A stretch of 58,585 nucleotides of DNA from Blastocatellia bacterium (GTDB lineage Bacteria; Acidobacteriota; Blastocatellia; RBC074), in assembly GCA_016789725.1 (NCBI GenBank), contig JAEUQN010000021.1, positions 1-58,585 on the forward strand. The letters run 5' to 3'. How positions within the stretch are numbered: position 1 is the first letter of the stretch; every line of letters begins with the position of its first letter. A model generated the notes under the pieces. It ran no database searches, was not told the origin of the DNA, and worked only from the letters and a program-made list of their open reading frames with translations. Both the position numbers and the translations under genes were made by a program. This document shows, in pieces, positions 25,878 through 36,991 of the stretch.

Positions 25878-28800
25878 TTAGTGACGTTCCTTCACCAACT
25901 GACGGATTAACGTGACCACATTTTCTTCCTGATAAGGTTTGACCAAATATTGAGTCGCACCCAGATCGAAGGCTTTCTGGCGATGTTTTTCGCTGGAACG
26001 CGAGGACACAATAACGACCGGCAAATTGCGATACGCAGGCAACGACCGCACCGAACTGAGGAATTGATACCCGTCCATTCGTGGCATTTCAATATCGAGC
26101 AGAATCAAGTCCGGCGGCATCTCGCTGGCTTGCAACTGTTCCAGCGCATCAAGTCCGTCTTTAGCCAGCGTCGGAATCCAGCCGATATTTTTGATCATAT
26201 TCGAACTGACACGACGCACACTCGGTGAATCGTCCACGATCATCACGCTCAACGTCTCATTGATCGCTTTCGGTTTGGGTGTGGAATTCTCTGGCGCACT
26301 GCTTTCATTGGGTGGCAGCTCATCGGTAGTTGGTGGTATTGGGTTGGTTCCCGCCGCCGCGTGTCGTGGCAACAGGCGTACCGTTCCGCGCATTAATTCG
26401 GCGAGGTTCAAAATCAAAACGACTTCACCATCGCCCATCAATGTTGCGCCCATCACGCCGTGAATTTTTCGCAGGTGATTGCCGAGCGTCTTAATGACAA
26501 CCTCGCGTCCGCCCATCAATTGATCCACGATGACCACGACTTCTTTGCCTTCAACGCTCAGCAGCAACGCGGGAGGTCGTGGGGCCAGCTCATCGCTTGA
26601 TTGGCGCATATTGAGCAATCGGCTGAGCATCAGCAAAGGATAAATTTTACCGCCCAAACGAATGACCGGTTCTTTGCCGATGCGTTCCACCTTGCTCATT
26701 TCCAAGCGCAGAATTTGTGTGACGACGTCCAACGGAATCGCAAAGGTCTGTCCACAGGATTTGACCATCAACGAACGCGTGACTGCCAATGTTAGCGGCA
26801 GGCGAATGGTAAACGTGGTTCCCGCATCGGGCTGCGAATCAATAATGATCGTGCCTTTCAGCCGTTGTACGGTGGTCTGAACCACATCCATGCCGACGCC
26901 TCGCCCAGAAATTTCGCTGACCTGGGGGGCGGTGCTGAAACCGGGCGTAAAGATCAAAGCCCATAGTTCCTGGGGCGACATGGTTTCTGCTTCGGCGGAA
27001 GTGATTAATGCCTGTTGCAAGGCGCGATTGCGAATCTTGTTAAGGTCTAATCCCTGTCCGTCGTCGCGGAGTTGGATCACAACTTGTGAGCCTTCATAAA
27101 ACGCGCGCAAGGTGATTTTACCGGAGCGTGATTTGCCTTTGGCAATGCGGGCATCAGGCGCTTCGAGGCCGTGATCCACAGCGTTTCTGAGCAAATGCAA
27201 CAACGGATCGGTCATCTCCTGTAACGCGGTCGTGTCTATGGCGGTTGTTTCGCCCTCTAAAATAAGCTCGACCTCTTTGTGTTGTTGCGCTGCTACTGTG
27301 CGCACCGTGCGATGTAAGCGCGGCTCAATGCTTGCCAGCGGAACCATGCGCATCCGCATCAATCGGTCCTGCAAGTCGCTGTAAATGCGGCCCTGACGAT
27401 TGAGGTAGCTCAGGAAGTCGCTGTTGAGGTGATTCAATTCACGTCCGAGCGTTTGAATGTCACTGGAGGATTCGACCAGCTCACGCGACACCAAATGGAA
27501 TTCGGTATAGCGATCAAATTCCAGATCATCAAACCCGTGCGTATGATGCGTGACCAGCGAATTCACCAACCCTGAAGCGGCTAAGGCCGCCGAGGCTGAT
27601 AGCCCTGGTGGGATATTATTCGGCACCAATGACGCCCGCCCGCCACCCAGCGTGCTGGCTTCGTATTTCGATTCCAAATTGGAAGAGGCGCGCCGCAACC
27701 GCGTGCCTGTAATTTGTAATTCTTCCACCTGCCGCGCGAAGTCAGCGAGCCGTTGCTCAAACGTTGTGCGGGTGATAATCATCTCGCTGATGAGCTTGAC
27801 CACATCATCCAGACGTTCGATAGGAACACGCACGAACTGGCTGGAGGCTTGTGCAATGGCGTTGGCTGGCGTGGCCGGCAAGACTTCTGGTTCGTAGACG
27901 GTCGTCACCGCAGGTACAGGAGTTGGAGCAGGCTCCGCGATAGCCATTGGCACCGTGGCGAGAGGTTCTGCCGCAGGGGCTGCGGTAATTGCTGGTTCCG
28001 CGAAACTGACTGGCTCAATCGGCGGCTCCTCGGTGATCTCAACCGTTGGCTCGCTCGCTATTTCAACAGGTGCTTCGCTGATGGGATGAGGTGCGTCGGC
28101 CATTTCTGCAACCGTCTCAATGACAGGTTCAAGCAGCGTTGATTCCGGCTCACTTGGAGCCTCAATCACTGATTCAGGAGCACTCGATTCCTCAACTTCA
28201 GGCTGCCATTCGGGAAGTAATGATTCGCCTGTGGTCACCGCTTCAAGCAGGCTCTCGGTTTCAACTGGATCGGCTTCATCTGCAAAGACAGAGGGGAGAC
28301 CGATTAGACCCGCTTCCTCGACCCTGACTGGTTCCGCGATGGCGACAGACTCAAGCGGTTCTTCCAGGATTGCTTCAGCCGACTCTGCTTCAGATTCGGT
28401 GGCAACAGGCTCTGCCGGTTCTTCTGTCGTTGCGGGCGCAGACGCGTGGTTGGAAAGAAGGTGCGCGAATTCATGGTAAAGGCGTTGGACTTCGCCCGCG
28501 TTCGATTGCCCATTGGACATGTCTTCGAGCGCGTCAGTCGCCTGCATCAGCAAGAGCGTTCGCTCCTGAGTCAATTGCATTTCACCGTCGTAGATCAAAT
28601 CCAGGACATCTTCCATCCGGTGCGCAAGCTGCATGATGTTGTCGAGTCCGACCATCGCGGCTGTGCCTTTGAGCGAATGCGAACTGCGGCGCACTTCCTG
28701 AATGAGATCGCGGTTGTTAGGATTTTTGTACAGGACGCGTAACGAGGTATGCAGATTTTGCAAATGCTCTTCTGCTTCCAGCAAGAAGGTCTCCATCAAC

Positions 28801-30407
28801 TCGTTTGCCATTTCGTCAGAAATCATCGGAGACGAAAGCGGAGAGGGCAGAGAAGCTTCAGTCGCCGCCTCTAGCGTCGGCTCAACCACTGATTCATCTG
28901 GCGTTGTTGATGCGTCGAAGGATGGGGACTCGACCAGTTGAGAAACGTCGGCTGATTCGCTCAATTCCGGTAACTGAGGCAACTCCAATGCGGTTGGCTC
29001 GGCAACGTCCATCGCTTCACTGAGCTCTGGTAAATTGGGCAGCGCCAATAACTCTGGCATTGCTTCATCAAACGTTGGCGGTGCGAAAACTTCTTCAGAG
29101 GTTTCCGGTGTTATTGGCGTTATTTCTTCCCGGACATTTGAGGTGGCAAGAACTGCGCCATCTGTAGATTCGATGATGAAGGTGTCCCCTTCAATGGAAT
29201 TGATCGCTGTCGCTGTCGGCTTGATCTCTTTGGGAAGGGCAGCCATCGTCACTGCTTCTGGCATTGGTGTCGGCTCTGCCAGTAAATCTTCCGCGAGTTG
29301 ATCTGCCAGATTATCGAAGGCCAGATTCGGTTCAGAATCGGGTTCGGAATTTTCAAGAATATCTGCCTGCTGCTCGGCAACTTTTTCCCAGTCTGCGGGT
29401 TTGGGTGTTGTTGAGGTTTTGGCGAAAACACCTCCTGCCTCTAATGCCTCTTCAGCCGGGGCCTCGATTGGCGAGGGGAATCGTAGCTCTGGCAATCCTG
29501 CCATCAATTCATCCGGGAGTGCGAATTCCGGTTGGAGCGGCGGCGGATAATTTCCGAAACTTTCTTTCAATTCTTTCGCTACGTCACTTAAATCTAAATC
29601 TCCGATGGTCGGCGTTCCCGTGGTTTCCGGCAACGAAATGGAGAAGTTCGTATCGTTGAGCAATGCAACCAATGGTTCTTCAGTTTCGATGGCGGCCAAT
29701 TCGGTGGGAGTCAACGATGACCAGGCGCTTTTGGCTTCGGGCAGAATATCGTCTTCGATTTCTGTCGAGGACAGGAGAATGGTTTCTCCGTGTTCCTTTG
29801 GCTCTAACGGAGGAAGCGAAAACTCAGGTAAGGGAGCCTCATCTAAGGGCAATGTCGTCAAAGCGGGAATAACGGCATCCGTGGTGAATTGTTCAGGTGA
29901 GAGCAACGCCGGGATTGATAGATCGGGGACTACATTTTCAGGCAAAGAGAATTCAGAGACCAGTGATTCTGGCGTCGGCAAAACAGGGAGTGAATGATCG
30001 GGAGTTGTTTGCTCCGCAAGCAGCAAGGCTTCGGAATGGGACGGCTCCTCAATCATCATCGTCGGCACTTCAACGGAAGCTGTTGCGAATGATTGATCCA
30101 GCAGCTCGGCCAGTTCCACGACGTTCTGGCACAGATCTTCCAACAGGTTCTGCGATAAGGGGAGATGTTCTTCGCACAACATTTCCAGCGTGACTTCAAG
30201 CTGATAGGCCACTTCGCTAATTTGCAGAAAGCCGAGCATTGAGGCTGCGCCCTTGATGATGTGGGCGTAGCGAAACGCTTCCTTCAGGCTGTGGAGTTGA
30301 GTTGCATCCGCAGCAAAGGATTCCAGCCCCAGCATGATTTCCGGCAGATAGCCTTTGGCTTCGCTGATAAAGCCGGCGACCACTTCCTGGTCGAGTTGAT
30401 GATTCAT
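25878..30407 (-). CDS. cheA: hybrid CheA histidine kinase with two Hpt domains and a receiver
   Basis: The start is the ATG at 30407 (AGGA nine bases upstream), giving 1509 residues; a second ATG at 30416 is possible. The order is Hpt1 (His49 in HIIKG), a very long acidic Pro/Glu linker (about 110-525), Hpt2 (His near 577 in HSLKG), another linker (about 640-850), dimerisation helices, the ATPase with RNAVDHGLEAP and DDGQGLD boxes, SGRGVGMDVV, a CheW-like domain and a C-terminal receiver with VDDSPSVRR and Asp near 1436 (LLDIEMPRMDG). This is the ChpA/PilL type of kinase used by type IV pilus chemosensory systems. It accepts MCP input and phosphorylates the receivers encoded upstream. All key residues are present. 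Confidence 0.93.
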   Translation of the reverse strand: MNHQLDQEVVAGFISEAKGYLPEIMLGLESFAADATQLHSLKEAFRYAHIIKGAASMLGFLQISEVAYQLEVTLEMLCEEHLPLSQNLLEDLCQNVVELAELLDQSFATASVEVPTMMIEEPSHSEALLLAEQTTPDHSLPVLPTPESLVSEFSLPENVVPDLSIPALLSPEQFTTDAVIPALTTLPLDEAPLPEFSLPPLEPKEHGETILLSSTEIEDDILPEAKSAWSSLTPTELAAIETEEPLVALLNDTNFSISLPETTGTPTIGDLDLSDVAKELKESFGNYPPPLQPEFALPDELMAGLPELRFPSPIEAPAEEALEAGGVFAKTSTTPKPADWEKVAEQQADILENSEPDSEPNLAFDNLADQLAEDLLAEPTPMPEAVTMAALPKEIKPTATAINSIEGDTFIIESTDGAVLATSNVREEITPITPETSEEVFAPPTFDEAMPELLALPNLPELSEAMDVAEPTALELPQLPELSESADVSQLVESPSFDASTTPDESVVEPTLEAATEASLPSPLSSPMISDEMANELMETFLLEAEEHLQNLHTSLRVLYKNPNNRDLIQEVRRSSHSLKGTAAMVGLDNIMQLAHRMEDVLDLIYDGEMQLTQERTLLLMQATDALEDMSNGQSNAGEVQRLYHEFAHLLSNHASAPATTEEPAEPVATESEAESAEAILEEPLESVAIAEPVRVEEAGLIGLPSVFADEADPVETESLLEAVTTGESLLPEWQPEVEESSAPESVIEAPSEPESTLLEPVIETVAEMADAPHPISEAPVEIASEPTVEITEEPPIEPVSFAEPAITAAPAAEPLATVPMAIAEPAPTPVPAVTTVYEPEVLPATPANAIAQASSQFVRVPIERLDDVVKLISEMIITRTTFEQRLADFARQVEELQITGTRLRRASSNLESKYEASTLGGGRASLVPNNIPPGLSASAALAASGLVNSLVTHHTHGFDDLEFDRYTEFHLVSRELVESSSDIQTLGRELNHLNSDFLSYLNRQGRIYSDLQDRLMRMRMVPLASIEPRLHRTVRTVAAQQHKEVELILEGETTAIDTTALQEMTDPLLHLLRNAVDHGLEAPDARIAKGKSRSGKITLRAFYEGSQVVIQLRDDGQGLDLNKIRNRALQQALITSAEAETMSPQELWALIFTPGFSTAPQVSEISGRGVGMDVVQTTVQRLKGTIIIDSQPDAGTTFTIRLPLTLAVTRSLMVKSCGQTFAIPLDVVTQILRLEMSKVERIGKEPVIRLGGKIYPLLMLSRLLNMRQSSDELAPRPPALLLSVEGKEVVVIVDQLMGGREVVIKTLGNHLRKIHGVMGATLMGDGEVVLILNLAELMRGTVRLLPRHAAAGTNPIPPTTDELPPNESSAPENSTPKPKAINETLSVMIVDDSPSVRRVSSNMIKNIGWIPTLAKDGLDALEQLQASEMPPDLILLDIEMPRMDGYQFLSSVRSLPAYRNLPVVIVSSRSSEKHRQKAFDLGATQYLVKPYQEENVVTLIRQLVKERH

Positions 30408-30471
30408 AACGGTCATCCTGTTCGTTCGTTGTTCGTTATCGTGAGGCCTGAACGGTATCTGACCTTTCGGA

Positions 30472-31899
30472 CTAACGGCTATTGGGAAGCCTGAAGGAGG
30501 CAACCGAGGCGCGCAGTTCATCAGCCAGAGAGGCCATATTTTGCACCGAAGAATTGGATTGTTTGATTCCTTCGGTGGTTCGTTGCGTGATGGCCGAGAT
30601 TTGTGCCATCGCATTGTTCACGGTCGCTGAACTTTGGCTTTGTTGAGTGGAAGCCTGTGAAATCGAAGCGATCAAATCTGCCAGACGTTCCGACACTGAT
30701 TCGATCTCGTGCAACGCCTGTCCCGCCTGATTTGCCAGTTGCGATCCATCCACGACCTCACGCGTGCTTTCTTCCATCGCGGAGATGGCCTCATTCGCGC
30801 CCATCTGAATTGTTTTGACGAGATTGTTGATGCTCTTGGTGGCATCGGCGGAGCGTTTTGCCAGACGTTCGATTTCATCGGCCACGACGGCAAACCCGTG
30901 TCCTGACTCACCGGCTTCTGCTGCCTGAATGGCCGCATTCAGGGCCAGATACGAGGTTCGTTTCGAGATGCCGCCGATGATTTGCACAATCTCGCCAATT
31001 TCCTGTGAGCTTTCGCCGAGACGCTTGAGTTTCTTAGAGGTTTCCTGCACCTGTTCCCGAATGCGATGCATTCCCTGAATTGTGTTTTGCACCGCTTCTG
31101 TACCTTGTTTGGCATTGCTAAGCGATTGCTGTGCAACTGTGGCGGAAAGCAAGGCACCTTCTGTCACCTGCCGAATCGAATTCGACATCGTCTCAATGGC
31201 TTTGGTGGTTTGGGCAATCTGTTCGACTTGTGCTTCGGCTTCTCGCGCCAGCACAGTGGTGTTGCGCTGTGTCAGATTGGTGGTTTGAGCAACTTGTTCT
31301 GTCACGGATTGCACCTGCCCGATGATGCGGCGTAACTCGGCAATCATATAGTTGAACGAATCTGCCAGCGTTCCGGTCATATCGCCGCTGACCGAAACCT
31401 CGCGCGTCAGATCACCTCCGGCAATATTGGCAACCTGATCCAGCAGGCGAATGATTGAGGTTTGCAGCTCACTGCGTTTTTCTTCCGATTGCACCAGACT
31501 GTCAGAGCTGTCCAACATGCTGTTCATGGCTGTCAGCAGTTGACCGATTTCATCGCTGGAGGTAACTGGAATCGCCTCGGTGGAAAGGCCATTGGCAAGG
31601 TCGTCAGCGAATTGAGCGGCGGCCTTGATGGGCTTGGCTAGACGACCGGACAAGAACCACACAACACAAAGGATGACACCCAACAGGCCAAGAAAGAGAA
31701 TGCTTTGTTTCAATAAAAGCGCATTGACCGCCGTCGTGACAAGATCGGCATTGACCTGATTTAGTGCCTGTCTGGGGGCTGCTTCGAGGATCGCATTTCT
31801 GGTGGTGATCGTCGAATAGCCGATAAAGGTGATCCCTACAAAAACTAAACACAACCCTGCCCAGAACGTGATTTTGACCTGGATTGATTTCAACTGCAT
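30472..31899 (-). CDS. methyl-accepting chemotaxis protein with minimal periplasmic part
   Basis: The protein has 475 residues from an ATG at 31899. Two membrane helices (about 10-30 and 62-84) flank only about 30 periplasmic residues, so there is no room for a folded sensor domain. A HAMP region follows, then the coiled-coil signalling domain with the hairpin tip [20 protein letters not shown] and EIERLAKRS. The motif [19 protein letters not shown] matches the same region of the neighbouring transducer, so the two are related. It may sense via the membrane or via a partner protein. CheA is the next gene. It clearly belongs to the same signalling array. Confidence 0.9.
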   Translation of the reverse strand: MQLKSIQVKITFWAGLCLVFVGITFIGYSTITTRNAILEAAPRQALNQVNADLVTTAVNALLLKQSILFLGLLGVILCVVWFLSGRLAKPIKAAAQFADDLANGLSTEAIPVTSSDEIGQLLTAMNSMLDSSDSLVQSEEKRSELQTSIIRLLDQVANIAGGDLTREVSVSGDMTGTLADSFNYMIAELRRIIGQVQSVTEQVAQTTNLTQRNTTVLAREAEAQVEQIAQTTKAIETMSNSIRQVTEGALLSATVAQQSLSNAKQGTEAVQNTIQGMHRIREQVQETSKKLKRLGESSQEIGEIVQIIGGISKRTSYLALNAAIQAAEAGESGHGFAVVADEIERLAKRSADATKSINNLVKTIQMGANEAISAMEESTREVVDGSQLANQAGQALHEIESVSERLADLIASISQASTQQSQSSATVNNAMAQISAITQRTTEGIKQSNSSVQNMASLADELRASVASFRLPNSR

Positions 31900-32115
31900 A
31901 ACATCATTTCCTTTACTTGGCCTTGAGCGTGAGAGTGGCCTTTATTTCGGGCATTGGGGGGCTTGTCGTGGGGCAAGAGCAAGGAGCATTCGGGCGGTAG
32001 TAGTTAACTGTAAGAACGCTAAAGAATCCGTACCGTAAATGCCGACAAATGGCCTTGGCGATGATCCGTTCCCCGGCAGTTACGGCACGGCTCTGTTTCT
32101 GAATAACCTTGCTTC

Positions 32116-34338
32116 CTAACCGCGTTGCGGCAACTTGAAGGAAGCAACAGACGTGCGCAAACTATCGGCCAACGAAGCCAGACTGTTGACCGTGACAGCC
32201 GACACCTGGATGCCTGTGGTCGTTTCCTTGATGATATGAGAAATGTCTGTCATCGCTTTGGAAAGCGTTTCTGAACTGTTGGTCTGTTTGCGCGATGCTT
32301 GCGAGATAGATTGAATCAGGTCCGCCAGGCGTTCCGACACGTTTTCAATCTCCGTTAATGATTGACCGGCCTGCAACGCCAGCTTCGATCCTTCGATCAC
32401 TTCGCGGTTGTTTTCTTCCATCGCGGAGATGGCTTCATTGGTTCCCGCCTGAATAGATTTGACCAGACTGGAGATTTTCGCCGTCGCCTGTGAAGCGCGT
32501 TCAGCAAGATGTTCGATTTCCTCGGCGACGACGGCAAAACCGCGTCCGGCGTCGCCCGCTGTTGCCGCCTGGATCGAAGCGTTCAGCGCGAGGATCGATG
32601 TCTGGTCCGCGATTTCGTCAATGAGTTGCACGATCTCACCGATTTCCTCCGAGTTTTCACCAAGACGTCGGATATGACCGGATGTTTCCTGCACTTGTTC
32701 GCGGATGCGATTCATGCCTTTGATCGTGTCTTGCACCGCTTTTGCGCCCTGTCGTGCGTTGACGAGCGATTGTTGCGCCACTGAGGCCGACAAGACTGCA
32801 CCCTGAGAGACTTCCTGAATCGAAACAGTCATCTCTTCCAGGGCTTGCGAGGTGATGTGAATTTGTTGCGATTGCTGTTCGGCTTTTTGCACCAACTCCG
32901 TTGAGCTGGATTGCGTCGTGTTGGCGGCGTGGGTAACTTGCACGGTTACTTCTTTGACCTGACCAATGATGCGGCGCAATTCTGCGATCATAAAATTGAA
33001 CGAGTCTGCAATGGCACCTGTGATGTCTTCTGTCACCGCTGCCTGACGCGTCAAGTCGCCCTCGGCCACGGTACTTACTTCTTCGAGCAAGCGCATGATG
33101 GAACGTTGAATCGAATCTCGCTCAGCGCGGGATTGCAACAAACCGCGCGTGTTATCGAGCGTCGCGTTGAAGGACGTTGCGAGTGCGCCCAGTTCGTCTT
33201 GTGAAATCACTTCGGCACGGGCGTCTACATTGCCGAGTTCGATTTGTTTGACCAGATAGCTCAGGGCGTTCACCTGGCTACTAATGCCACGCACAATGAC
33301 GAAGGCTGTGGCAAGGCTGAGCAGGACCCCGACCAACGCAAAAGCCAGCACCATGTTGCGGTCACTCTTAAAGCTATTGATACGTTTGTAGAGTAATTCT
33401 TCCAGATTATTGCGCGAGGCGTCGTACAGCATCCCCATCCGATCTGTGACTTTGACGCCCTCAGCAAAGACCTGATCGGCATTGCCCGCTGTGGCCGTAA
33501 AATTCTCACCTTTCTTGAGGAAATTCTTGGCTTCGCGGATGGCATCACTTAATTGTTGTTGTTGCTTTGACGATAAGTCTCCGCCCATTGCCGTGTTCGC
33601 ATCGAAGGCTTTACGCATGCCCGTTTCAACGTTTCCCAGGGCCGATAAAGCGCGTGCCATCTGAAAATTCAATTGCGATTGTTCCTGCGGCGAAATGGCT
33701 TTGCCACTAATTGCGCCAGTCATCAAACCGCGAACTTGTCCGAGCGCGTCGGTGGCGTTGGGGAGTTGCACGATGACCGCATCCATTAAGTAATAAGTGT
33801 CGAGGTCTGGGTCCAGAATCAGGTTCGATCTGTCGCCCACGTGAATGATGAGGTCGTTGATGCTGGTCATCAGCCGATTATGTTGGTCGAAGACTTCTTG
33901 TGAGCTGGTCGAATTGGCTGATTTACCGCGCACTGCTTCCCATTCGCGCTTCAACGCGTTGACCTTATCCGAAGATTCAAACATTGCGCCGTAGGTCGTG
34001 TCTTCGACCGACCGTGTATCAATATCGCTCAGTGCTTGAAAGGCCGTATTGATCGCCTGTTGAGTCGCGGGAATCTGATCTTTCATGCCGCTGTTGCCGT
34101 GCAAATATCCATTCGTGAGGCCGCGATGTTTGGCCACGTGTTCGTGCAGTTTGCGTAAGGCTGGCAAGTACTCGGCTCCGTATACTTCTTTCTGGCCGAA
34201 GGTAATATCTTTATTTTTAGCTTTGACCAGTTGCCAGGTGATGAAAGGCACTGTCGAACCGGTCAACACGGCAATCAGCGTCAGCTTCTGCCACAATTTC
34301 AGTTTCCCGAATACGTTGAATAACTTCAGGTGTTTCAT
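32116..34338 (-). CDS. methyl-accepting chemotaxis protein, PilJ-like, with NIT-type sensor
   Basis: The start is the ATG at 34338, with GGAGAG before it, giving 740 residues. The first membrane helix (about 18-34) is followed by a large periplasmic helical domain (about 40-320) whose [12 protein letters not shown] segment is like the nitrate/nitrite-sensing (NIT) fold; a second helix near 325-345 leads to HAMP and the signalling coil with [20 protein letters not shown] at its tip. In Pil-Chp systems PilJ fills this place. Ligand is unknown. The 216 bases before the next MCP gene, and 220 before its own start, contain nothing I can name. Family confident. Confidence 0.9.
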   Translation of the reverse strand: MKHLKLFNVFGKLKLWQKLTLIAVLTGSTVPFITWQLVKAKNKDITFGQKEVYGAEYLPALRKLHEHVAKHRGLTNGYLHGNSGMKDQIPATQQAINTAFQALSDIDTRSVEDTTYGAMFESSDKVNALKREWEAVRGKSANSTSSQEVFDQHNRLMTSINDLIIHVGDRSNLILDPDLDTYYLMDAVIVQLPNATDALGQVRGLMTGAISGKAISPQEQSQLNFQMARALSALGNVETGMRKAFDANTAMGGDLSSKQQQQLSDAIREAKNFLKKGENFTATAGNADQVFAEGVKVTDRMGMLYDASRNNLEELLYKRINSFKSDRNMVLAFALVGVLLSLATAFVIVRGISSQVNALSYLVKQIELGNVDARAEVISQDELGALATSFNATLDNTRGLLQSRAERDSIQRSIMRLLEEVSTVAEGDLTRQAAVTEDITGAIADSFNFMIAELRRIIGQVKEVTVQVTHAANTTQSSSTELVQKAEQQSQQIHITSQALEEMTVSIQEVSQGAVLSASVAQQSLVNARQGAKAVQDTIKGMNRIREQVQETSGHIRRLGENSEEIGEIVQLIDEIADQTSILALNASIQAATAGDAGRGFAVVAEEIEHLAERASQATAKISSLVKSIQAGTNEAISAMEENNREVIEGSKLALQAGQSLTEIENVSERLADLIQSISQASRKQTNSSETLSKAMTDISHIIKETTTGIQVSAVTVNSLASLADSLRTSVASFKLPQRG

Positions 34339-34558
34339 GGTCTCTCCGTAATGCGTGAGGAGCGGCCCGCTTGCTTCGGCAACGCTGGCGCGCGCCTGAG
34401 TCTGAGCGTTGTGCGGCTCATCAGCAGAGTTGCGTTTCAAGCAAGAAGTGGCTTTTCTTGCTGAGGGTGAAAAGAGGTTTTTCGAGGGGCAGCGACTACT
34501 GTTGGGAGTAGCGCAGGATGAAAGAAAGGTTGATAGCGCCTTTCTGACAAGCGCGGAG

Positions 34559-35188
34559 TTATTGACTTAACTCCATCGAGGATAGCAATCCTTCCAAGTT
34601 CAAAACATTCAGTAAATGTCCTTCATGATCGTAGACTCCCTGTAAATAGGGGATCAAACGGTCTCCTAAGGAGGCTTTCGGTAGGACGATCAGGTCTTCT
34701 GCCAAATTCAACATGCCTTCAATGCGGTCAACCATCAGGCTGGTGGTGAGATTGCGCTTCTTGTTGCGCACCACACACATGCTGCTCATTTCCAAGGTGA
34801 TTTTCTCGTGCAGGTTCAGGAACGCGCCACAATCCACCACTGAGATAATATCGCCGCGCAGGTTGGTGACACCCAGAACCCAGTCCGGCACATTGGGGAC
34901 GGGCGTGATGCGTTGCGGTTCGCCGACTTCCAATACTTGATTAATCGGCACCGCATACCGATTATCCGCCAGGGAAAAGATGATGTATTTCCCTTGAGGT
35001 TTGGAGGCTGCCGACGGATGCATCGTCGCTAAAAAGGTAGACGATGCACCAGAAGGTGAGGGCCGGGCGTCGGTGATGGACTGATCAATTTGGGCGATAA
35101 TATTTTCCAGCGAGGCGGGCGAAGGACCTTCTGTCTTAGCCTCAAATGCCTGGCCCATAGGCATATCATTTGGTATTTCGTCAGTCAT
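34559..35188 (-). CDS. CheW/PilI-like coupling protein
   Basis: The start is the ATG at 35188 (209 residues); an earlier in-frame start would overlap the receiver gene. After a disordered N-terminus of about 60 residues comes a single CheW fold: [52 protein letters not shown] and [15 protein letters not shown]. It would link the MCPs to CheA. Gene order receiver-CheW-MCP mirrors pilH-pilI-pilJ of the twitching-motility pathway. A weak ribosome-binding site precedes the gene. Confidence 0.9.
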   Translation of the reverse strand: MTDEIPNDMPMGQAFEAKTEGPSPASLENIIAQIDQSITDARPSPSGASSTFLATMHPSAASKPQGKYIIFSLADNRYAVPINQVLEVGEPQRITPVPNVPDWVLGVTNLRGDIISVVDCGAFLNLHEKITLEMSSMCVVRNKKRNLTTSLMVDRIEGMLNLAEDLIVLPKASLGDRLIPYLQGVYDHEGHLLNVLNLEGLLSSMELSQ

Positions 35189-35205
35189 AATGATCCCGAT
35201 AATGT

Positions 35206-35571
35206 TTACAGGTGCCTGGCGACCGTGGTCAGCAATTCCGATTCGATAAATGGTTTGGTCAAATACGCGTCTGCGCCCTGACGCATGCCCCAGAATTTGT
35301 CGCTGTCCTGATTTTTGCTGGTGAGCATCACGACAGGGATGTTTTTGGTATCGGCGGAGGTTTTCAGCGTACGGCAAATCTGAAATCCATTTTGGCCCGG
35401 CAAAATGACATCCAGCACAATCAGGTCTGGTTGTTCGCTCGACGCTTTGCGCAAGGCTTCTTCGCCATCAACCGCAGTGATTAACTGATAGCCTTGTGTT
35501 GCCAAACAACTGGTCGCTAGTTTCATCTGAGTTGGGCTGTCATCAACAACGAGAATTTTCGCATGAGGCAT
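35206..35571 (-). CDS. single-domain response regulator (PilH/PilG-like)
   Basis: The start is the ATG at 35571, giving 121 residues that make a complete receiver: ILVVDDSPTQ with the acid pair, the phosphoacceptor Asp in LIVLDVILPG, Thr/Ser in VVMLTSKNQ and Lys in AYLTKPF. No output domain is attached, as in CheY, PilG and PilH. Two receivers (this and the TPR-receiver upstream) precede CheW, as in the Pil-Chp operon. It may drive pili or act as a phosphate sink. Confidence 0.93.
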   Translation of the reverse strand: MPHAKILVVDDSPTQMKLATSCLATQGYQLITAVDGEEALRKASSEQPDLIVLDVILPGQNGFQICRTLKTSADTKNIPVVMLTSKNQDSDKFWGMRQGADAYLTKPFIESELLTTVARHL

Positions 35572-35644
35572 ACTATTGCTCCTTTGGAATTGAGTTTGAG
35601 TTATCAAAGTTGACGTTACGCGCTTCAAGTTAAGAAGAAGGCGT

Positions 35645-36991
35645 TTATACTCCCTGAGATTGTTGACAGTGCATATCAATGAGTTGCAACAAACTGTCAA
35701 TCTCAAATGGTTTGGTGATGTACGCGGTCGCGCCCACCATCCGGCCACGCAGCTTGTCGAAAATCCCATCTTTGCCGGACAGCATAATCACAGGCACGCT
35801 GCGGGTAATGGAATTTCCTCGAATCATTTTGCAGAGTTGGTAACCATCCATATGCGGCATATTGATGTCGGAGAGAATTAAATCCGGCACGACTTCTTTG
35901 AGCTTGTTGAGCGCGTCTAAGCCATTGGTTGCTGATAAAACATGATGCCCATATTTTTCCAGCGTCATCGTTACCAATTTACGAATGGTGGGGCTGTCAT
36001 CCACGACCAGGATTGTGTACCCGCCCGATCCTTCATTCAGGGTCGTGGGCGGCATTTCGCTGAGAGGAGATTCCGTATTGGTCGCTGCGGTGACATCTTG
36101 GGCGGCGGCGGCGGCTGATTCGCAGACCAGTTCTAGTAAGTTTTCTACCTGCGCCTTGAGGCGCGCATCTTTGAGTTTGAGTTCAGAGGCGCGTCGCAGA
36201 TATTTTGCGCCGTCATCAAGCCGATTCAAATTCAAATATCCCAGCCCCAAATTGAAAAGCGTTTGATATTCCGCCTGTCCAATCTCTGCCTGCTTTTCAA
36301 GGCGGTGTACAGCTTCTCGCACCAGTGAGACATTGACATCTTTGTTATTCAGAATTTCGTCGAGACTTGTGAGCGACACTATTGCCTGACAATGAGGACA
36401 TCGAGAAAAAGCGCAAATCGTTTCGTGTTCGCAGAGCGGGCAATTCCATCCCGAAGAAGATTGAGTATTTAAATGAGCTGACAAGGCCGGATCAGGGATC
36501 GTTCGGGCGGGGGCTGCCATTGCCGGGCGTAACTTTTCCATCCAGGCGATGGCGCGTTCATTGTTGGGATTGATCTGTAACACGCGGGCGGTATAGCGAG
36601 TAGCCTCTTCGACATCTTTGGCTAAGGTTGCCAACCATAACCAGGCCACTTCATTGAGCGCATCAAGATGAACAAGCTCCAGCAGCAATTCGCGCGCTTC
36701 TTCTTTGTGATTCTGGCGAGCCGCGTTAATACCTTCCTGTAAGAGCAGGCGTTTTAAGCCGCTGAGAGCCTGCTCCTGATGCGGATTGATTTTGTAAACG
36801 CGTCGCCAGCACCGAATGGTTTCCTGTGGGGTGACGGACACCGAAGCCAGCCACAACCACGCCAGCTCATTTTCCGGGTGAGCAATGGTCACGTGTTCCA
36901 ACAATTCACGGGCGGCCTGCTTATCGCCAGAGAGCGCAGACGCGATGGCTTCTTGCAAGAGAGCTACTTTGGGATGTGATGATGAGGTCAT
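35645..36991 (-). CDS. TPR/zinc-ribbon/receiver protein, first gene of the chemosensory operon
   Basis: The protein has 448 residues from an ATG at 36991. Two TPR-like repeats (about 10-150, each with an AWLWLA helix) are followed by a zinc ribbon with CPLC at 184-187 and CPHC at 198-201. Another pair of TPR helices (about 240-285) leads to a C-terminal receiver with VDDSPTIRK, Asp in LILSDINMPHMDG and Lys in AYITKPF. The combination suggests an adaptor that recruits partners upon phosphorylation. It is probably the PilG-like element here. The operon promoter must lie in the gap to the right. Confidence 0.88.
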   Translation of the reverse strand: MTSSSHPKVALLQEAIASALSGDKQAARELLEHVTIAHPENELAWLWLASVSVTPQETIRCWRRVYKINPHQEQALSGLKRLLLQEGINAARQNHKEEARELLLELVHLDALNEVAWLWLATLAKDVEEATRYTARVLQINPNNERAIAWMEKLRPAMAAPARTIPDPALSAHLNTQSSSGWNCPLCEHETICAFSRCPHCQAIVSLTSLDEILNNKDVNVSLVREAVHRLEKQAEIGQAEYQTLFNLGLGYLNLNRLDDGAKYLRRASELKLKDARLKAQVENLLELVCESAAAAAQDVTAATNTESPLSEMPPTTLNEGSGGYTILVVDDSPTIRKLVTMTLEKYGHHVLSATNGLDALNKLKEVVPDLILSDINMPHMDGYQLCKMIRGNSITRSVPVIMLSGKDGIFDKLRGRMVGATAYITKPFEIDSLLQLIDMHCQQSQGV

